Position numbers and translations under genes: made by a program. From contig NZ_JAZARE010000005.1 of NCBI RefSeq assembly GCF_036231905.1, positions 372,001 through 436,000 on the forward strand: a stretch of 64,000 bases of DNA, written 5' to 3'. The first letter of the stretch is position 1, and each line of letters begins with the position of its first letter. Positions 1 to 7,643 of the stretch are shown piece by piece. The notes beneath the pieces were generated by a model. That model saw only the letters and a program-made list of their open reading frames with translations, was not told the origin of the DNA and did not search any database. The DNA is from CAMLIZ01 sp036231905 (GTDB lineage Bacteria; Pseudomonadota; Gammaproteobacteria; Burkholderiales; Burkholderiaceae_C).

Positions 1-880
1 TCACCCGCAGCCCGGCCGCGCAGCCGAAATCCAGCTGCGCCAGGTCCACCCAGCGCGGCGCGCGCTGCGCCGCGGTGCGGTAGTGCACCCGCCCGCGGCG
101 CAGCTCGTACACGATCTGCCAGTGCGTGAAGCCGGGCTGCGCCACGTCGTCCAGCGTGGCGAACGCAGGCGCCACGCCGGCGGGCCGCTCGCGCAGGCGG
201 TCGGCCGCGCGCACGAAGCGCGACAGCGAGCTGCGGTCGTCCGGCAGCGGCTGGGTGCCGCCAAAGCCGTTGAAGCGCTTCAAGTGGCTGATCGACTGCG
301 CATAGGGGTCGTTGGCCAGCACGCGCACCGGCAGGTTCTGCCCCTGGTGCACCACCAGCCGGCCGTCCAGGAACTCCAGCGTCGCGCTGCGGCCGGTGGC
401 GTCGGCCACCAGAAAGTGCAGCGGCGTGCGGCCGGCGATGCGCACCTCGCGCGCGGCCTCCAGCGCTTGCGGCAGGCTGTCGCTGCGGTCCAGCAGGTAC
501 TGGATGAACTGCAGCGTGGAGACTGCCGGCCGGGCGTCAGCGTCGGGGTAGCGGCTGCCGTCCAGCCACATCAGCTCGACCACCACGCCGGCTTCGTTCA
601 CCCCGCCGGTGGGAAAGCCCACGCCGTACTGGTTGAAGGTGAGGCTGCCATGGCGTGCGGTCCACGTGGCGGCCTGTTGGCCGGGGACGTCGGCCGACTT
701 GCGCAGCCCGCGCGGGTTGACCACCAGCAGCGCCTCGCCGAAATCGAAGTCGTAGTTGCGTGCGAACAGCGGCCCGTCCGGGCCGTCGGTGACAAAGGTG
801 GTGCAAGGCACCGCCGGCATGGCCATGGAGCAGGCCACCAGGGCCACGGCACCACGGCGTCGCCAGTAGGAAGGGTTCAT
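1..880 (-). CDS. Choloylglycine hydrolase / linear amide C-N hydrolase family protein (3' end cut by window)
   Basis: Ntn-type hydrolase expected to cleave linear amide bonds (bile-salt hydrolase / penicillin V acylase family). The start at 880 gives a basic N-terminus (RRR) and a short hydrophobic segment, then an A-V-P-C-T-T-F stretch. Cys26 would be the nucleophile exposed by processing, and ARNYDFDF about 16 residues later matches the conserved R-N-x-D of the family. The frame stays open to base 2, so the C-terminus lies outside the window. The hydrophobic N-terminus suggests periplasmic export. It is divergent from an AraC/GyrI-like gene with about 87 bp between. Family assignment is from motifs; the substrate is unknown. 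Confidence 0.8.
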   Translation of the reverse strand, partial: MNPSYWRRRGAVALVACSMAMPAVPCTTFVTDGPDGPLFARNYDFDFGEALLVVNPRGLRKSADVPGQQAATWTARHGSLTFNQYGVGFPTGGVNEAGVVVELMWLDGSRYPDADARPAVSTLQFIQYLLDRSDSLPQALEAAREVRIAGRTPLHFLVADATGRSATLEFLDGRLVVHQGQNLPVRVLANDPYAQSISHLKRFNGFGGTQPLPDDRSSLSRFVRAADRLRERPAGVAPAFATLDDVAQPGFTHWQIVYELRRGRVHYRTAAQRAPRWVDLAQLDFGCAAGLRV

Positions 881-967
881 GCCTGCATGCTAGGGCGGGC
901 CATGCGCGCACCAGTGATCGGGATTGACGTGATGCAGCCGCGTGCGGCCCAGCGCCACAATCCCGCC

Positions 968-1831
968 ATGTCCACCTCGGTTCGCGATCTCGTGCAACGG
1001 CGGCGCCGGCTTCGCCGCGTGGTGGAGCACATCGGCGGCGCACTCGCCGGCCCGCTTCTCACCATGCCCGATGACGACGACGCGCTCAGCCTGCGCACCC
1101 TGGCGGCGGTGGCCTGCTGGTCGCCGGAGCACTTTGACCGGGTGTACCGGCAGACGGTGGGCGAGCCGCCCTTGACGACGGTGCGACGCCTGCGGCTGCG
1201 GCGCGCGGCACAGGCGCTGTTGCAGGGCGGCCGCCTGGTGGACGTGGCCGATGCCGCGGGCTACGGCAGCACGCAGGCCTTTGGGCGCGCCTTTGCCCGG
1301 CAGCATGGCCAGCCGCCCTTGCAGTGGCTGGCCCGGCAGCTCGATCGGCGCGCGGCCGAGCCGCCGGCACCGCTGTTCACGTCCGTGGCCCTGCCCGACG
1401 GACTGCACTGGCATCTGCTGGACTACCAGGGTCCAGGCGCTGGCGTGAGCGACTTCTTCGATCGGTTCATCGACCGCCTGGTGCACAGCGGTTCACCGCG
1501 TGCCCAGTGGCAGGTGTTTGGCGTATCGCGCGCTGCCGCGGTGCCAGGTGCGTGGGATCGCCGTGGCGGCGATGTGAGCTTGAGCGCGGCCGTGCTCGGC
1601 AACCCGCTCACCCATGCACCCGTCGGCCTTGCCACGGCCCACGTGGCGCCCGGCCCGTATGCGCGCGTGGCGCTGGAGCAGGCAACGAACCCCTTGCTGG
1701 CGGACGCCCTGCACGACGCCGGCTGGCAGCGCACCGATGGCCCCGTGCTGCGCCACTACGACACCGACCCCGCACAGACGGTGGCACCCGAGCGGCGCGA
1801 GTGGCTTTACCTGCCGCTGGCCCGGCGCTGA
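968..1831 (+). CDS. AraC-family transcriptional regulator with GyrI-like effector domain
   Basis: 287 residues. The N-terminal third is an AraC-type double HTH: a first helix pair around LRTLAAVACWSPEHFDRVYRQ and the typical second half VADAAGYGSTQAFGRAFARQHG. The C-terminal half, from about residue 135, looks like a GyrI/Rob small-molecule-binding domain (ALPDGLHWHLLDYQGP and a closing W-L-Y-L-P-L strand). Such regulators usually sense small hydrophobic or cationic drugs and activate a neighbour. The divergent amidase-like gene is the obvious candidate target. An open frame extends far upstream in this GC-rich DNA, but the domain begins just after the ATG at 968, which is therefore preferred. 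Confidence 0.85.
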   Translation: MSTSVRDLVQRRRRLRRVVEHIGGALAGPLLTMPDDDDALSLRTLAAVACWSPEHFDRVYRQTVGEPPLTTVRRLRLRRAAQALLQGGRLVDVADAAGYGSTQAFGRAFARQHGQPPLQWLARQLDRRAAEPPAPLFTSVALPDGLHWHLLDYQGPGAGVSDFFDRFIDRLVHSGSPRAQWQVFGVSRAAAVPGAWDRRGGDVSLSAAVLGNPLTHAPVGLATAHVAPGPYARVALEQATNPLLADALHDAGWQRTDGPVLRHYDTDPAQTVAPERREWLYLPLARR

Positions 1832-2016
1832 GCGCGCGCCCTTCTCCACCCTTCATGAGCGCCGCCTGCTGCGTGGTAGACATGCGCTCCGGCAGGCGGC
1901 CAAAAGCGTCTATGCAATGGCTATCGGCTGTCAGTCTTCTTCAAGATCGAGGCCCTTAGGCGTTGCGTGCTGCCCTGGCCGGGGCTTTAATGCGTCACGC
2001 CTCAACACATTGCCAC

Positions 2017-4029
2017 ATGCCAGTACCACAGACGTTAAAAGATGCGCTTGTTCAGCAACGGTGTGTGCCCTTCGTTGGCTCGGGTGTCTCGATGGCGGTC
2101 CGCCTTACGGCAACCGGTGGACCGGCCTTCCCCAGTTGGCGACAGTTATTGGTCCGCTGCGCCGAGCGATTGGACGGTGAGAATAAGACTACCGAGGCCC
2201 AACTGATCCGAGCGGCCCTAGCGTTGGGAACGCCTGATTATCTCTACGCGGCCCGTAAAGCACGGGAATACTTAGGGCCGGTCTGGTTCAAGCTCCTGAC
2301 ACAACAAATTGACCCGGCGCCGAACCTTATAGATCTCACTTCGTTGGATCTCGCCCGAGCCGTCTGGAGCCTTGGAAGCAAATTGGTCGTTACGAGCAAC
2401 TACGATCGCGTCTTACAGTGGGCCGCCCCGGACCAAAACGAACTTCAAACCTGGGACATCGAATCTAGAGCGGCAATGACAACCGCAATCGAATCGCTGG
2501 AACGTCCGACAGTTTGGTATCTTCACGGCCACATTCAGGATCCCACTGAGCTGGTTCTGACTCCTGATGGGTATGAAATACTTTATGGTTCGGTAGACAC
2601 CGAATCGAGATATCGCGCCGCCATTCAAACACTACGCCACGCTTTAGCTACAAAAACGCTTCTTTTCATTGGCTTTAGTGGCGACGATCCGTACTTCGCA
2701 GCTCAAATTCGTCGCGTTGATCAAATATTCGGTGGAGCGGCTGGTCCACACTACATTCTTATAAAAAGGGGTACTCGCGTCCCCGACATTCCGGCATTTG
2801 AGCCGGTCTTTTTTGAGGATTTTGGTGCACCACTTTTGGAGCTTATCGGAGAGCTCAGCCTATGTTCACCCACCACAAAATTCCAATCGGAGGTAGACAA
2901 GGATTCGCCTGCACATTTCCTTTCTGCACCGCTGCTCTCTGAACTGACTGCGTCAATTCCGACGCGCGCAAACGAACGTCGCTCTGTCTCAGACATTAGC
3001 GACGTAAATAGTTTTAGCGACGATTTGGTATCCGAATTTCGTAGACAGTTGCGTCTCGATGCTCAAGAACTTTATCCTGCCGCTCTTACCAACGAGGAGT
3101 TTTTAGATCGGACGGGTTATAGACGCGGTAGTGCACTGACTATTGGCGGCGTACTGCTTTTCACGCCATCGCCATTTACAGCGTCAGTAGACCTAACCTC
3201 CGCAGTTGTCCAATGTGTTGTTTACGGCGGAGAGAGCAAGTCCTCCGAACGTATCCGTGCGCGTTTTTCTGGACCATTGCTGAAACAAATAGTCGAAGCT
3301 CGTGACTTCATCGCAAAGAACATCAGACGCGTCGAACTTCCCGCTGAGCACAGTATGCAGTCAGTTACGGAATATGAGTACCCTATGATCTGCGTCAGAG
3401 AGATGATTGCGAACGCTCTTTGCCATAGAGACTATAGTGACGCGGAGCGGATGACTCACCTTAGAATATTTGCTGATCGCATCGAGATTGCGAGCCCAGG
3501 GGAGTGGTACGGGGCGAAGCCGCCTGGCGCCGGGCCGCATCCTATTGATAAGTTTAAGAGTCAGTCTATTCAGCGAAATATGCCACTTGCACATGGCGTA
3601 TCGATGGTTAGTATCGTTGAAATGGAAGGAAGCGGCATACCAACTTCTGTGCACAATTGCGAGAGCCGGGACGCTCCTATTCCTACTGTCTTGGAATCCG
3701 ATGGGTTTGTGCAAGTCACCATATATCCACGCAGAACCTGGGACGCCAAAGTTGCGCAAGGGCGCGTTTACAGTCGAGTTAGTCCGGACATCGAGGCGCT
3801 ACAGCAGATGTTGACGAGCGCAATATCCCGTAGCGATGAGAAGGGCCAGACAGACGCTCTCGTAAATCTTGCGCAAACCTATTTAGGAATAAAGTCGTTT
3901 GCGGAAGCACAGGAGTTCGCCCAGCGTGCCATCACGTTAGCGACGGCGGTTGGTGATCAAGCTTCTCTGAAGGCGGCAACATTCCTAAAAATTAAAGCCG
4001 ACATGATGCTTAGGATGAAGCCCTCATGA
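2017..4029 (+). CDS. SIR2-like NADase domain fused to GHKL/RecG-C-type ATPase domain and TPR-like tail; candidate anti-phage defence protein
   Basis: 670 residues from the ATG at 2017; this start gives the usual short leader before the first SIR2 strand. An ATG at 1990 and a TTG at 1963 are alternatives. SIR2 signatures: V-P-F-V-G-S-G-V-S (17-25, NAD loop), T-S-N-Y-D (126-130), catalytic-type H170-G, and L-L-F-I-G-F-S-G-D-D (215-224). After a linker, residues about 360-575 match the back half of AlbA_2/Schlafen-type ATP-binding proteins: G-G-V-L-L-F (377-382), the GHKL N-box E462-x3-N466-x3-H470-R-D, S-P-G (493-495), and E-x-x-G-S-G-I near 537. The end resembles one or two TPR helices. AlbA_2 is absent; SIR2 takes its place. 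The gene is clearly AT-richer than both flanks, with non-native codons (TTA, ATA, AGA), so it was probably acquired. A defence role is inferred from SIR2 precedents (Thoeris, DSR, Avs5). NAD hydrolysis is not shown. Confidence 0.8.
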   Translation: MPVPQTLKDALVQQRCVPFVGSGVSMAVRLTATGGPAFPSWRQLLVRCAERLDGENKTTEAQLIRAALALGTPDYLYAARKAREYLGPVWFKLLTQQIDPAPNLIDLTSLDLARAVWSLGSKLVVTSNYDRVLQWAAPDQNELQTWDIESRAAMTTAIESLERPTVWYLHGHIQDPTELVLTPDGYEILYGSVDTESRYRAAIQTLRHALATKTLLFIGFSGDDPYFAAQIRRVDQIFGGAAGPHYILIKRGTRVPDIPAFEPVFFEDFGAPLLELIGELSLCSPTTKFQSEVDKDSPAHFLSAPLLSELTASIPTRANERRSVSDISDVNSFSDDLVSEFRRQLRLDAQELYPAALTNEEFLDRTGYRRGSALTIGGVLLFTPSPFTASVDLTSAVVQCVVYGGESKSSERIRARFSGPLLKQIVEARDFIAKNIRRVELPAEHSMQSVTEYEYPMICVREMIANALCHRDYSDAERMTHLRIFADRIEIASPGEWYGAKPPGAGPHPIDKFKSQSIQRNMPLAHGVSMVSIVEMEGSGIPTSVHNCESRDAPIPTVLESDGFVQVTIYPRRTWDAKVAQGRVYSRVSPDIEALQQMLTSAISRSDEKGQTDALVNLAQTYLGIKSFAEAQEFAQRAITLATAVGDQASLKAATFLKIKADMMLRMKPS

Positions 4030-4045
4030 GATGTTCTGCGGCTTC

Positions 4046-5119
4046 TCACCCAAACGCCACCGCATACACCGGCGGCAGGTTCAAGCCGACCACCCGCCAG
4101 CAGTCGCCCTGGTTGTCACTCGCCCACAACCCGCCGGTCGTGCTGCCCATCAGCAGGCTCTCCCCGTCCGGTGATATCGCCAGCCCGTGGCGGTACACCA
4201 GGTCATAACAATGCCGCTGCGGCAGCCCGGTGCGCAGCGTCTCGAAGCTGCGGCCGCCATCCCGCGTGCGGTTGACCACCAGCTTGCCGTCCACCGGGAC
4301 GCGCTTTTCGTCCTTCACCGCGGGCACGAACCAGGCGGTGCCGCCCTCGGTGGGGTGCACGGCCACCGCAAAGCCGAAGCTGGAGACCGGCGCCTCCACC
4401 CGCTGCCAGCTGGCGGCGTTGTCGGTGCTGCGCCAGATGCCGCAGTGGTGCTGGGTCCACAGCACGTCGGGCTGTGCCGCGCAGCGCACCACGCGGTGCG
4501 GGTCCTGCGTGTTCTCGTTGCCGGCCTGCTCGGGCGGCATGTAGTCGGCGGTCATGCCCTTGGCCTGCACCGCCCAGGTGTCACCGCCGTCACGCGTGGT
4601 CCAGCAGCCGCCGCAGCTCACACCCACCAGCAGTTCGCCGGCCCGCTGCGGATGCGGGCAGATGGAGTGGATGCCCGGCACATCGGCGCCGCCGCCGAAC
4701 CATTCGGTGCGCTGGGGCATGCGCCACAGCGGCTCCACCAGCTGCCAGCTGCGGCCGAAGTCCGCTGAGCGGAACAGCCCGCCCGGCAAGGTGCCGGCCC
4801 ACAGCGTGCCGTTGAGGTCGGTTTCCAGGGACCAGATCTGCTGCAGCTTCCAGGCCGGGCCTTCCGCGCCTTCGGGCTGCTCGGGGTAGGTGGGCACGGC
4901 CACTTCTTCCCAGGTGTTGCCCGCGTCGCCGGACGCATGCAGCTTGACGCCGAAGTGGCCCAGGTTCAGCGCGGCCAGCATGCGGCCGCTGGCACCCGGT
5001 GGCAGCAGCATGCTCACCGGCTCGGCCAGGAAGTGCACCCGCTCGATGTCCCAGCCGCCGGGGCCGCGGTACAGCTCGAACAGGCCTTTGCGTGTGGCAG
5101 CCCAGGCGCGGGTGGTCAT
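4046..5119 (-). CDS. BNR/sialidase-like beta-propeller protein (WD40/YVTN/BNR type)
   Basis: 357 residues with repeated Asp-box-like motifs (S-x-D-x-G-x-x-W), such as SADFGRSWQ, TRDGGDTWA, STDNAASWQ and TRDGGRSFE, spaced as in a sialidase-type propeller. No signal peptide is visible, so it is probably cytoplasmic. The start at 5119 is preceded by GAGGAGA at good spacing; an in-frame extension to 5182 lacks support. It lies 34 bp after the MoaD-like gene on the same strand, so the two are probably co-transcribed. No sialidase catalytic set could be confirmed, so the true activity is unknown. It meets the SIR2 gene tail to tail, with 16 bp between. Confidence 0.75.
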   Translation of the reverse strand: MTTRAWAATRKGLFELYRGPGGWDIERVHFLAEPVSMLLPPGASGRMLAALNLGHFGVKLHASGDAGNTWEEVAVPTYPEQPEGAEGPAWKLQQIWSLETDLNGTLWAGTLPGGLFRSADFGRSWQLVEPLWRMPQRTEWFGGGADVPGIHSICPHPQRAGELLVGVSCGGCWTTRDGGDTWAVQAKGMTADYMPPEQAGNENTQDPHRVVRCAAQPDVLWTQHHCGIWRSTDNAASWQRVEAPVSSFGFAVAVHPTEGGTAWFVPAVKDEKRVPVDGKLVVNRTRDGGRSFETLRTGLPQRHCYDLVYRHGLAISPDGESLLMGSTTGGLWASDNQGDCWRVVGLNLPPVYAVAFG

Positions 5120-5153
5120 GGTGCGTCTCCTCGGGGGATGTGAAGCGGCATGC

Positions 5154-5423
5154 TCAGCCGCCGGACAAAGCCTGCAGCACATGCACCTGGCTGTGCGGCT
5201 GCAGGCTGTCAGCCAGGGCGATGCGGTCGGCGCTGCGGCGGCCGTCGATGAACACCACTACGTTGGGCCGCAGGTGGCCCTGGTCGTCGAGCACGTAGCC
5301 GCGCAGCCTGGGGTTCACCTCGAAGGCCGCTTCCAGCGCCTGGCGCAAGGTGGCGGCGGGGGTGTCGATCTCAGGCGTTTCGGTGAAGCGGCGGAGCTGC
5401 GGCGTGAAGGCGATGCGCGGCAT
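5154..5423 (-). CDS. MoaD/ThiS-family small sulfur-carrier-like protein
   Basis: 89 residues ending in Ser-Gly-Gly, the C-terminal di-glycine needed for adenylation and thiocarboxylation in MoaD/ThiS/ubiquitin-like carriers. The body fits a beta-grasp fold: L-R-R-F, T-L-R-Q-A-L-E-A-A-F, a central D-D-Q-G-H-L-R-P-N-V-V-V-F-I-D-G hairpin, then a V-H-V-L-Q-A-L-S-G-G end. It is first in a two-gene unit with the BNR-repeat protein. No E1-like activating enzyme is nearby, so its partner is unknown. The ATG at 5423 is chosen because it begins directly at the first beta strand; longer frames upstream are low-complexity. Confidence 0.75.
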   Translation of the reverse strand: MPRIAFTPQLRRFTETPEIDTPAATLRQALEAAFEVNPRLRGYVLDDQGHLRPNVVVFIDGRRSADRIALADSLQPHSQVHVLQALSGG

Positions 5424-5518
5424 CGGGCGATGATGCACCGCTGCTTCCGGCACCACCATCGGGTTGGCCCGGCCTATCGCCGCGCCGTCGACAATCGGCT
5501 GCCATGAGCACCGCCCGG

Positions 5519-5577
5519 CCGCTCCGAAGGTGCTCGCTCCCCCTCGGGGGGACGGCGCGCAGCGCCAAGGGGGTCCA
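5519..5577. repeat. GC-rich intergenic repeat-like element with nested inverted repeats
   Basis: Just ahead of rarD is a block built from CTCCCCCTCGGGGGGA and GGCGCGCAGCGCC, ending in an AAGGGGG that could serve as ribosome-binding site for the gene. Blocks of this build are common between genes in this bacterial group, and a related one lies at 13858-13920. Whether it is a mobile repeat family cannot be decided from two copies. Confidence 0.4.
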
Positions 5578-6462
5578 ATGAACACCGGCATCGTGCAAGC
5601 GGCCCTGGCGTATGCCGCCTGGGGCCTGTTTCCCCTGTACTTCCGCCAGGTGGCGCAGGTGCCCGCCTTCGAGATCGTGCTGCACCGCACCGTTTGGTCG
5701 CTGGTCTTTGTGATGGCCGTGCTGGCCGCGATGCGGCGCTTTGCCTGGCTGGGGCCGGTGCTGCGGCAGCCGCGCCTGCTGCTCGCCTTTGCCACCAGCG
5801 CGCTGCTGCTGTCGGGCAACTGGCTGATGTACGTCTGGGCAGTGAACAACGGCCATGTGATCGACGCGAGCCTGGGTTACTTCATCAACCCGCTGGTGTA
5901 CGTGCTGCTCGGCTACCTGGTGCTGAAGGAGCGGCCGCGCCGGCTGCAATGGGCCGCGGTGGCGCTGGCCGGCGCAGGCGTGCTGTGGCTCACCTGGCAA
6001 GGCGGGCAACTGCCGTGGATTGCGCTGGTGCTGGCGGGCAGCTTCGGGCTCTATGGGCTGATGCGCAAGACGGCCTCGCTGGGTGCGCTGGAAGGCCTGG
6101 CGTTGGAGACCCTGCTGCTGGCGCCGATGGCGGTGCCGCTGCTGGCGGTGTGGACGTGGCGCGGCAGCAGCGCGCTCGCGCAGGCCGACGCGGCCACGGT
6201 GGGCTGGCTGCTCTTTGCGGGGCCGCTCACCGCCGTGCCGCTGCTGCTGTTTGCCTCGGGCGCACGGCGCATCACGCTGGCCACGCTGGGGCTGCTGCAG
6301 TACATCGGGCCGACGCTGCAGTTCATCACCGGCGTGTGGCTGTTCCATGAGCCGTTCCAGCAGGGCAAGCTGGCCGGCTTTGTGATGATCTGGATGGCGC
6401 TGGTGGTGTACAGCGCCGAAGGAATCTGGATGTCACGCCGGCGCGCGACTGCGCCGGAATAA
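5578..6462 (+). CDS. rarD: RarD-like EamA-family (DMT superfamily) transporter
   Basis: 294 residues with about ten hydrophobic helices in two EamA repeats. The first repeat has the RarD-type start G-I-V-Q-A-A-L-A-Y-A-A-W-G-L-F-P-L-Y-F and the hallmark S-L-G-Y-F-I-N-P-L near residue 100. The second half carries the matching L-L-Q-Y-I-G-P-T-L-Q-F. It is an inner-membrane permease of unknown substrate; RarD is named after a chloramphenicol-sensitivity phenotype. The ATG at 5578 follows AAGGGGG; in-frame sequence before it is repeat DNA. The gene ends 3 bp before the stop of the convergent 6466-6822 gene. Confidence 0.9.
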   Translation: MNTGIVQAALAYAAWGLFPLYFRQVAQVPAFEIVLHRTVWSLVFVMAVLAAMRRFAWLGPVLRQPRLLLAFATSALLLSGNWLMYVWAVNNGHVIDASLGYFINPLVYVLLGYLVLKERPRRLQWAAVALAGAGVLWLTWQGGQLPWIALVLAGSFGLYGLMRKTASLGALEGLALETLLLAPMAVPLLAVWTWRGSSALAQADAATVGWLLFAGPLTAVPLLLFASGARRITLATLGLLQYIGPTLQFITGVWLFHEPFQQGKLAGFVMIWMALVVYSAEGIWMSRRRATAPE

Positions 6463-6465
6463 GGG

Positions 6466-6822
6466 TCACGCGGCCGCCGTGCAGGCGCAGCTGGTACCAC
6501 ACGCTCTCGCCGGAGTGGCCGCCTGCCCAAGAAAGTGCTCCGTCAGCACCGCGGCGAACTGGCCAGCCTCGGGCGGCGCGGTGATGGTCAAGTGAACGGC
6601 ATCGGCCCGGCGCACGAGGTCGAACTGCAGGAAGGCGCAGCACTCACGCTCGCTGGACACCAGCGCCTGCAGTTCACCCGCTACGCTCTGGGCATATCGA
6701 AGGCGCAGCGTACGGCCGACCTGCTCGTGGGACAACAGCGCCCGCTGCGCCAGCTGGCTGATGACCTCCAGCCGCGTGCTCAGGTCAGGCCCAGGCAAGC
6801 TGCAGGCGATGGTGGTGCTCAT
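6466..6822 (-). CDS. Conserved hypothetical protein of the MerR-controlled metal-type operon
   Basis: 118 residues, soluble. The centre carries S-S-E-R-E-C-C-A-F-L-Q-F-D, an E-C-C motif seen in small proteins encoded with mercury or heavy-metal uptake genes. The C-terminus has A-C-G-T-S-C-A-C-T, giving five cysteines in all, consistent with metal handling. Its ATG overlaps the stop of the upstream membrane protein gene (ATGA type), so translation is coupled. No named family was recognised; a role as cytoplasmic metal-binding partner is inferred from context. Confidence 0.65.
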   Translation of the reverse strand: MSTTIACSLPGPDLSTRLEVISQLAQRALLSHEQVGRTLRLRYAQSVAGELQALVSSERECCAFLQFDLVRRADAVHLTITAPPEAGQFAAVLTEHFLGQAATPARACGTSCACTAAA

Positions 6823-7100
6823 GCCACACCGCGCTTACCGGCCGCGCCCGTGTTGCTGCAGCCGCAGCCGGCCGACGAAGCCGCCTTCGGTGCACAGCGC
6901 GCCGCGCTCGCCTGCCGCCGGCGCGCCCACACCAGCAGCACCACCCCGCCTACAAGCGCGGCGACCGCAGCAGCCTCCCAGCCCAGCGCCCATCCCATGC
7001 CGGAGGCGGCCAGCCCACCCAGCAGTGGCACACCCACAGGAACGGCGCAGCACAGGCCGCACGCGGCGGCCACACCCAACAAACCCAGCACTTTCTTCAT
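6819..7100 (-). CDS. Small membrane protein with vicinal cysteines, MerT/MerF-like metal transporter candidate
   Basis: 93 residues, two hydrophobic helices. The first contains A-C-G-L-C-C-A-V-P, a Cys-Cys-x-x-Pro arrangement like the metal-relay cysteines of MerT/MerF. The C-terminal tail adds C-A-P-K and C-G-C-S. It starts at 7100, is driven by the MerR-type promoter at 7139-7169, and overlaps the next gene by ATGA. No mercuric reductase or MerP is in the window, so the metal could be mercury or another thiophilic ion, or the pair could be a stand-alone uptake or sensing unit. Confidence 0.6.
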   Translation of the reverse strand: MKKVLGLLGVAAACGLCCAVPVGVPLLGGLAASGMGWALGWEAAAVAALVGGVVLLVWARRRQASAARCAPKAASSAGCGCSNTGAAGKRGVA

Positions 7101-7138
7101 CCTTGCTCCTGCCTGTGAGGCGATGCCTCGATAGACTC

Positions 7139-7169
7139 ACTCTAAAACCTCAAGTGACTTGAGATGCAA
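7139..7169 (-). promoter_or_regulatory. MerR-family promoter/operator with 19-bp spacer
   Basis: Read on the minus strand: -35 TTGCAT (7164-7169), then a 19-bp spacer holding the perfect dyad CTCAAGT-C-ACTTGAG (7149-7163), then -10 TAGAGT (7139-7144). A long 19-bp spacer with the dyad between the boxes is the hallmark of MerR-activated promoters. The dyad resembles the SoxR box (CCTCAAGTTAACTTGAGG) more than classic MerR sites. It should drive the 7100-6466 operon; the regulator reads away on the plus strand. Confidence 0.8.
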
Positions 7170-7178
7170 GGGGCTGCG

Positions 7179-7643
7179 ATGAAAAAACCTGGCGCCGGCG
7201 CGGAGCTGACCATCGGCGTGCTGGCCGAGCGCACCAGCTGCACCGTGCCGACCATCCGCTACTACGAGGAGATCGGCCTCATACCACCCGCGCGACGCCG
7301 GCCAAGCGGGCACCGTGTCTACCAGGCGGAGTCGCAGGAACTGCTCAGCTTCATCCGCCACTGCCGGGACTTCGGTTTCGGGCTGGAGCAGGTGCGCGAG
7401 CTGGTGTCGCTGTCGCAAAGCCAGGAGCGTGACTGCTTCGAAACGCTGGACATCGCGCAGGCGCACTTGAGGGCGGTGCGCGCGAAGCTGCTCGAACTGC
7501 ACACGCTGGAGGCCAGCCTCGCGCGCTTTGTCAAGGACTGCACCACCATGTGCGCAGGCGGCCCGGCGGCGCAGTGCTGCATCCTCAAGGACATGGCGCA
7601 ACCGGCTGGTGCGCCCAAGCAGGCCGGCGGCTGTTGCGGTTGA
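7179..7643 (+). CDS. MerR-family metal-responsive transcriptional regulator
   Basis: 154 residues. N-terminal winged HTH: L-T-I-G-V-L-A-E-R-T, T-I-R-Y-Y-E-E-I-G-L-I-P-P, R-P-S-G-H-R-V-Y. A long dimerisation helix follows. The C-terminus has C-T-T-M-C-A-G-G and C-C-I-L-K-D, ending G-G-C-C-G; this is a cysteine-rich metal pocket of the thiophilic-metal MerR type. The ATG at 7179 has AAGGGG just upstream. The earlier ATG at 7164 coincides with the -35 box of the divergent promoter and is less likely. It probably controls the divergent membrane protein / ECC protein operon. Confidence 0.85.
   Translation: MKKPGAGAELTIGVLAERTSCTVPTIRYYEEIGLIPPARRRPSGHRVYQAESQELLSFIRHCRDFGFGLEQVRELVSLSQSQERDCFETLDIAQAHLRAVRAKLLELHTLEASLARFVKDCTTMCAGGPAAQCCILKDMAQPAGAPKQAGGCCG

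Noticed and set aside
83..967. Long plus-strand extension of the AraC-like gene frame to 582 codons
   Set aside because: It runs antisense through the choloylglycine-hydrolase-like gene and has His/Arg/Gly-rich shadow composition; the HTH starts after 968.
1955..2010. Integron attC-like ends (AGGCGTTGCGT ... ACGCCTCAAC) before the SIR2 gene
   Set aside because: The core-site consensus is only partly met and no paired site at 60-140 bp exists; no integrase is present.
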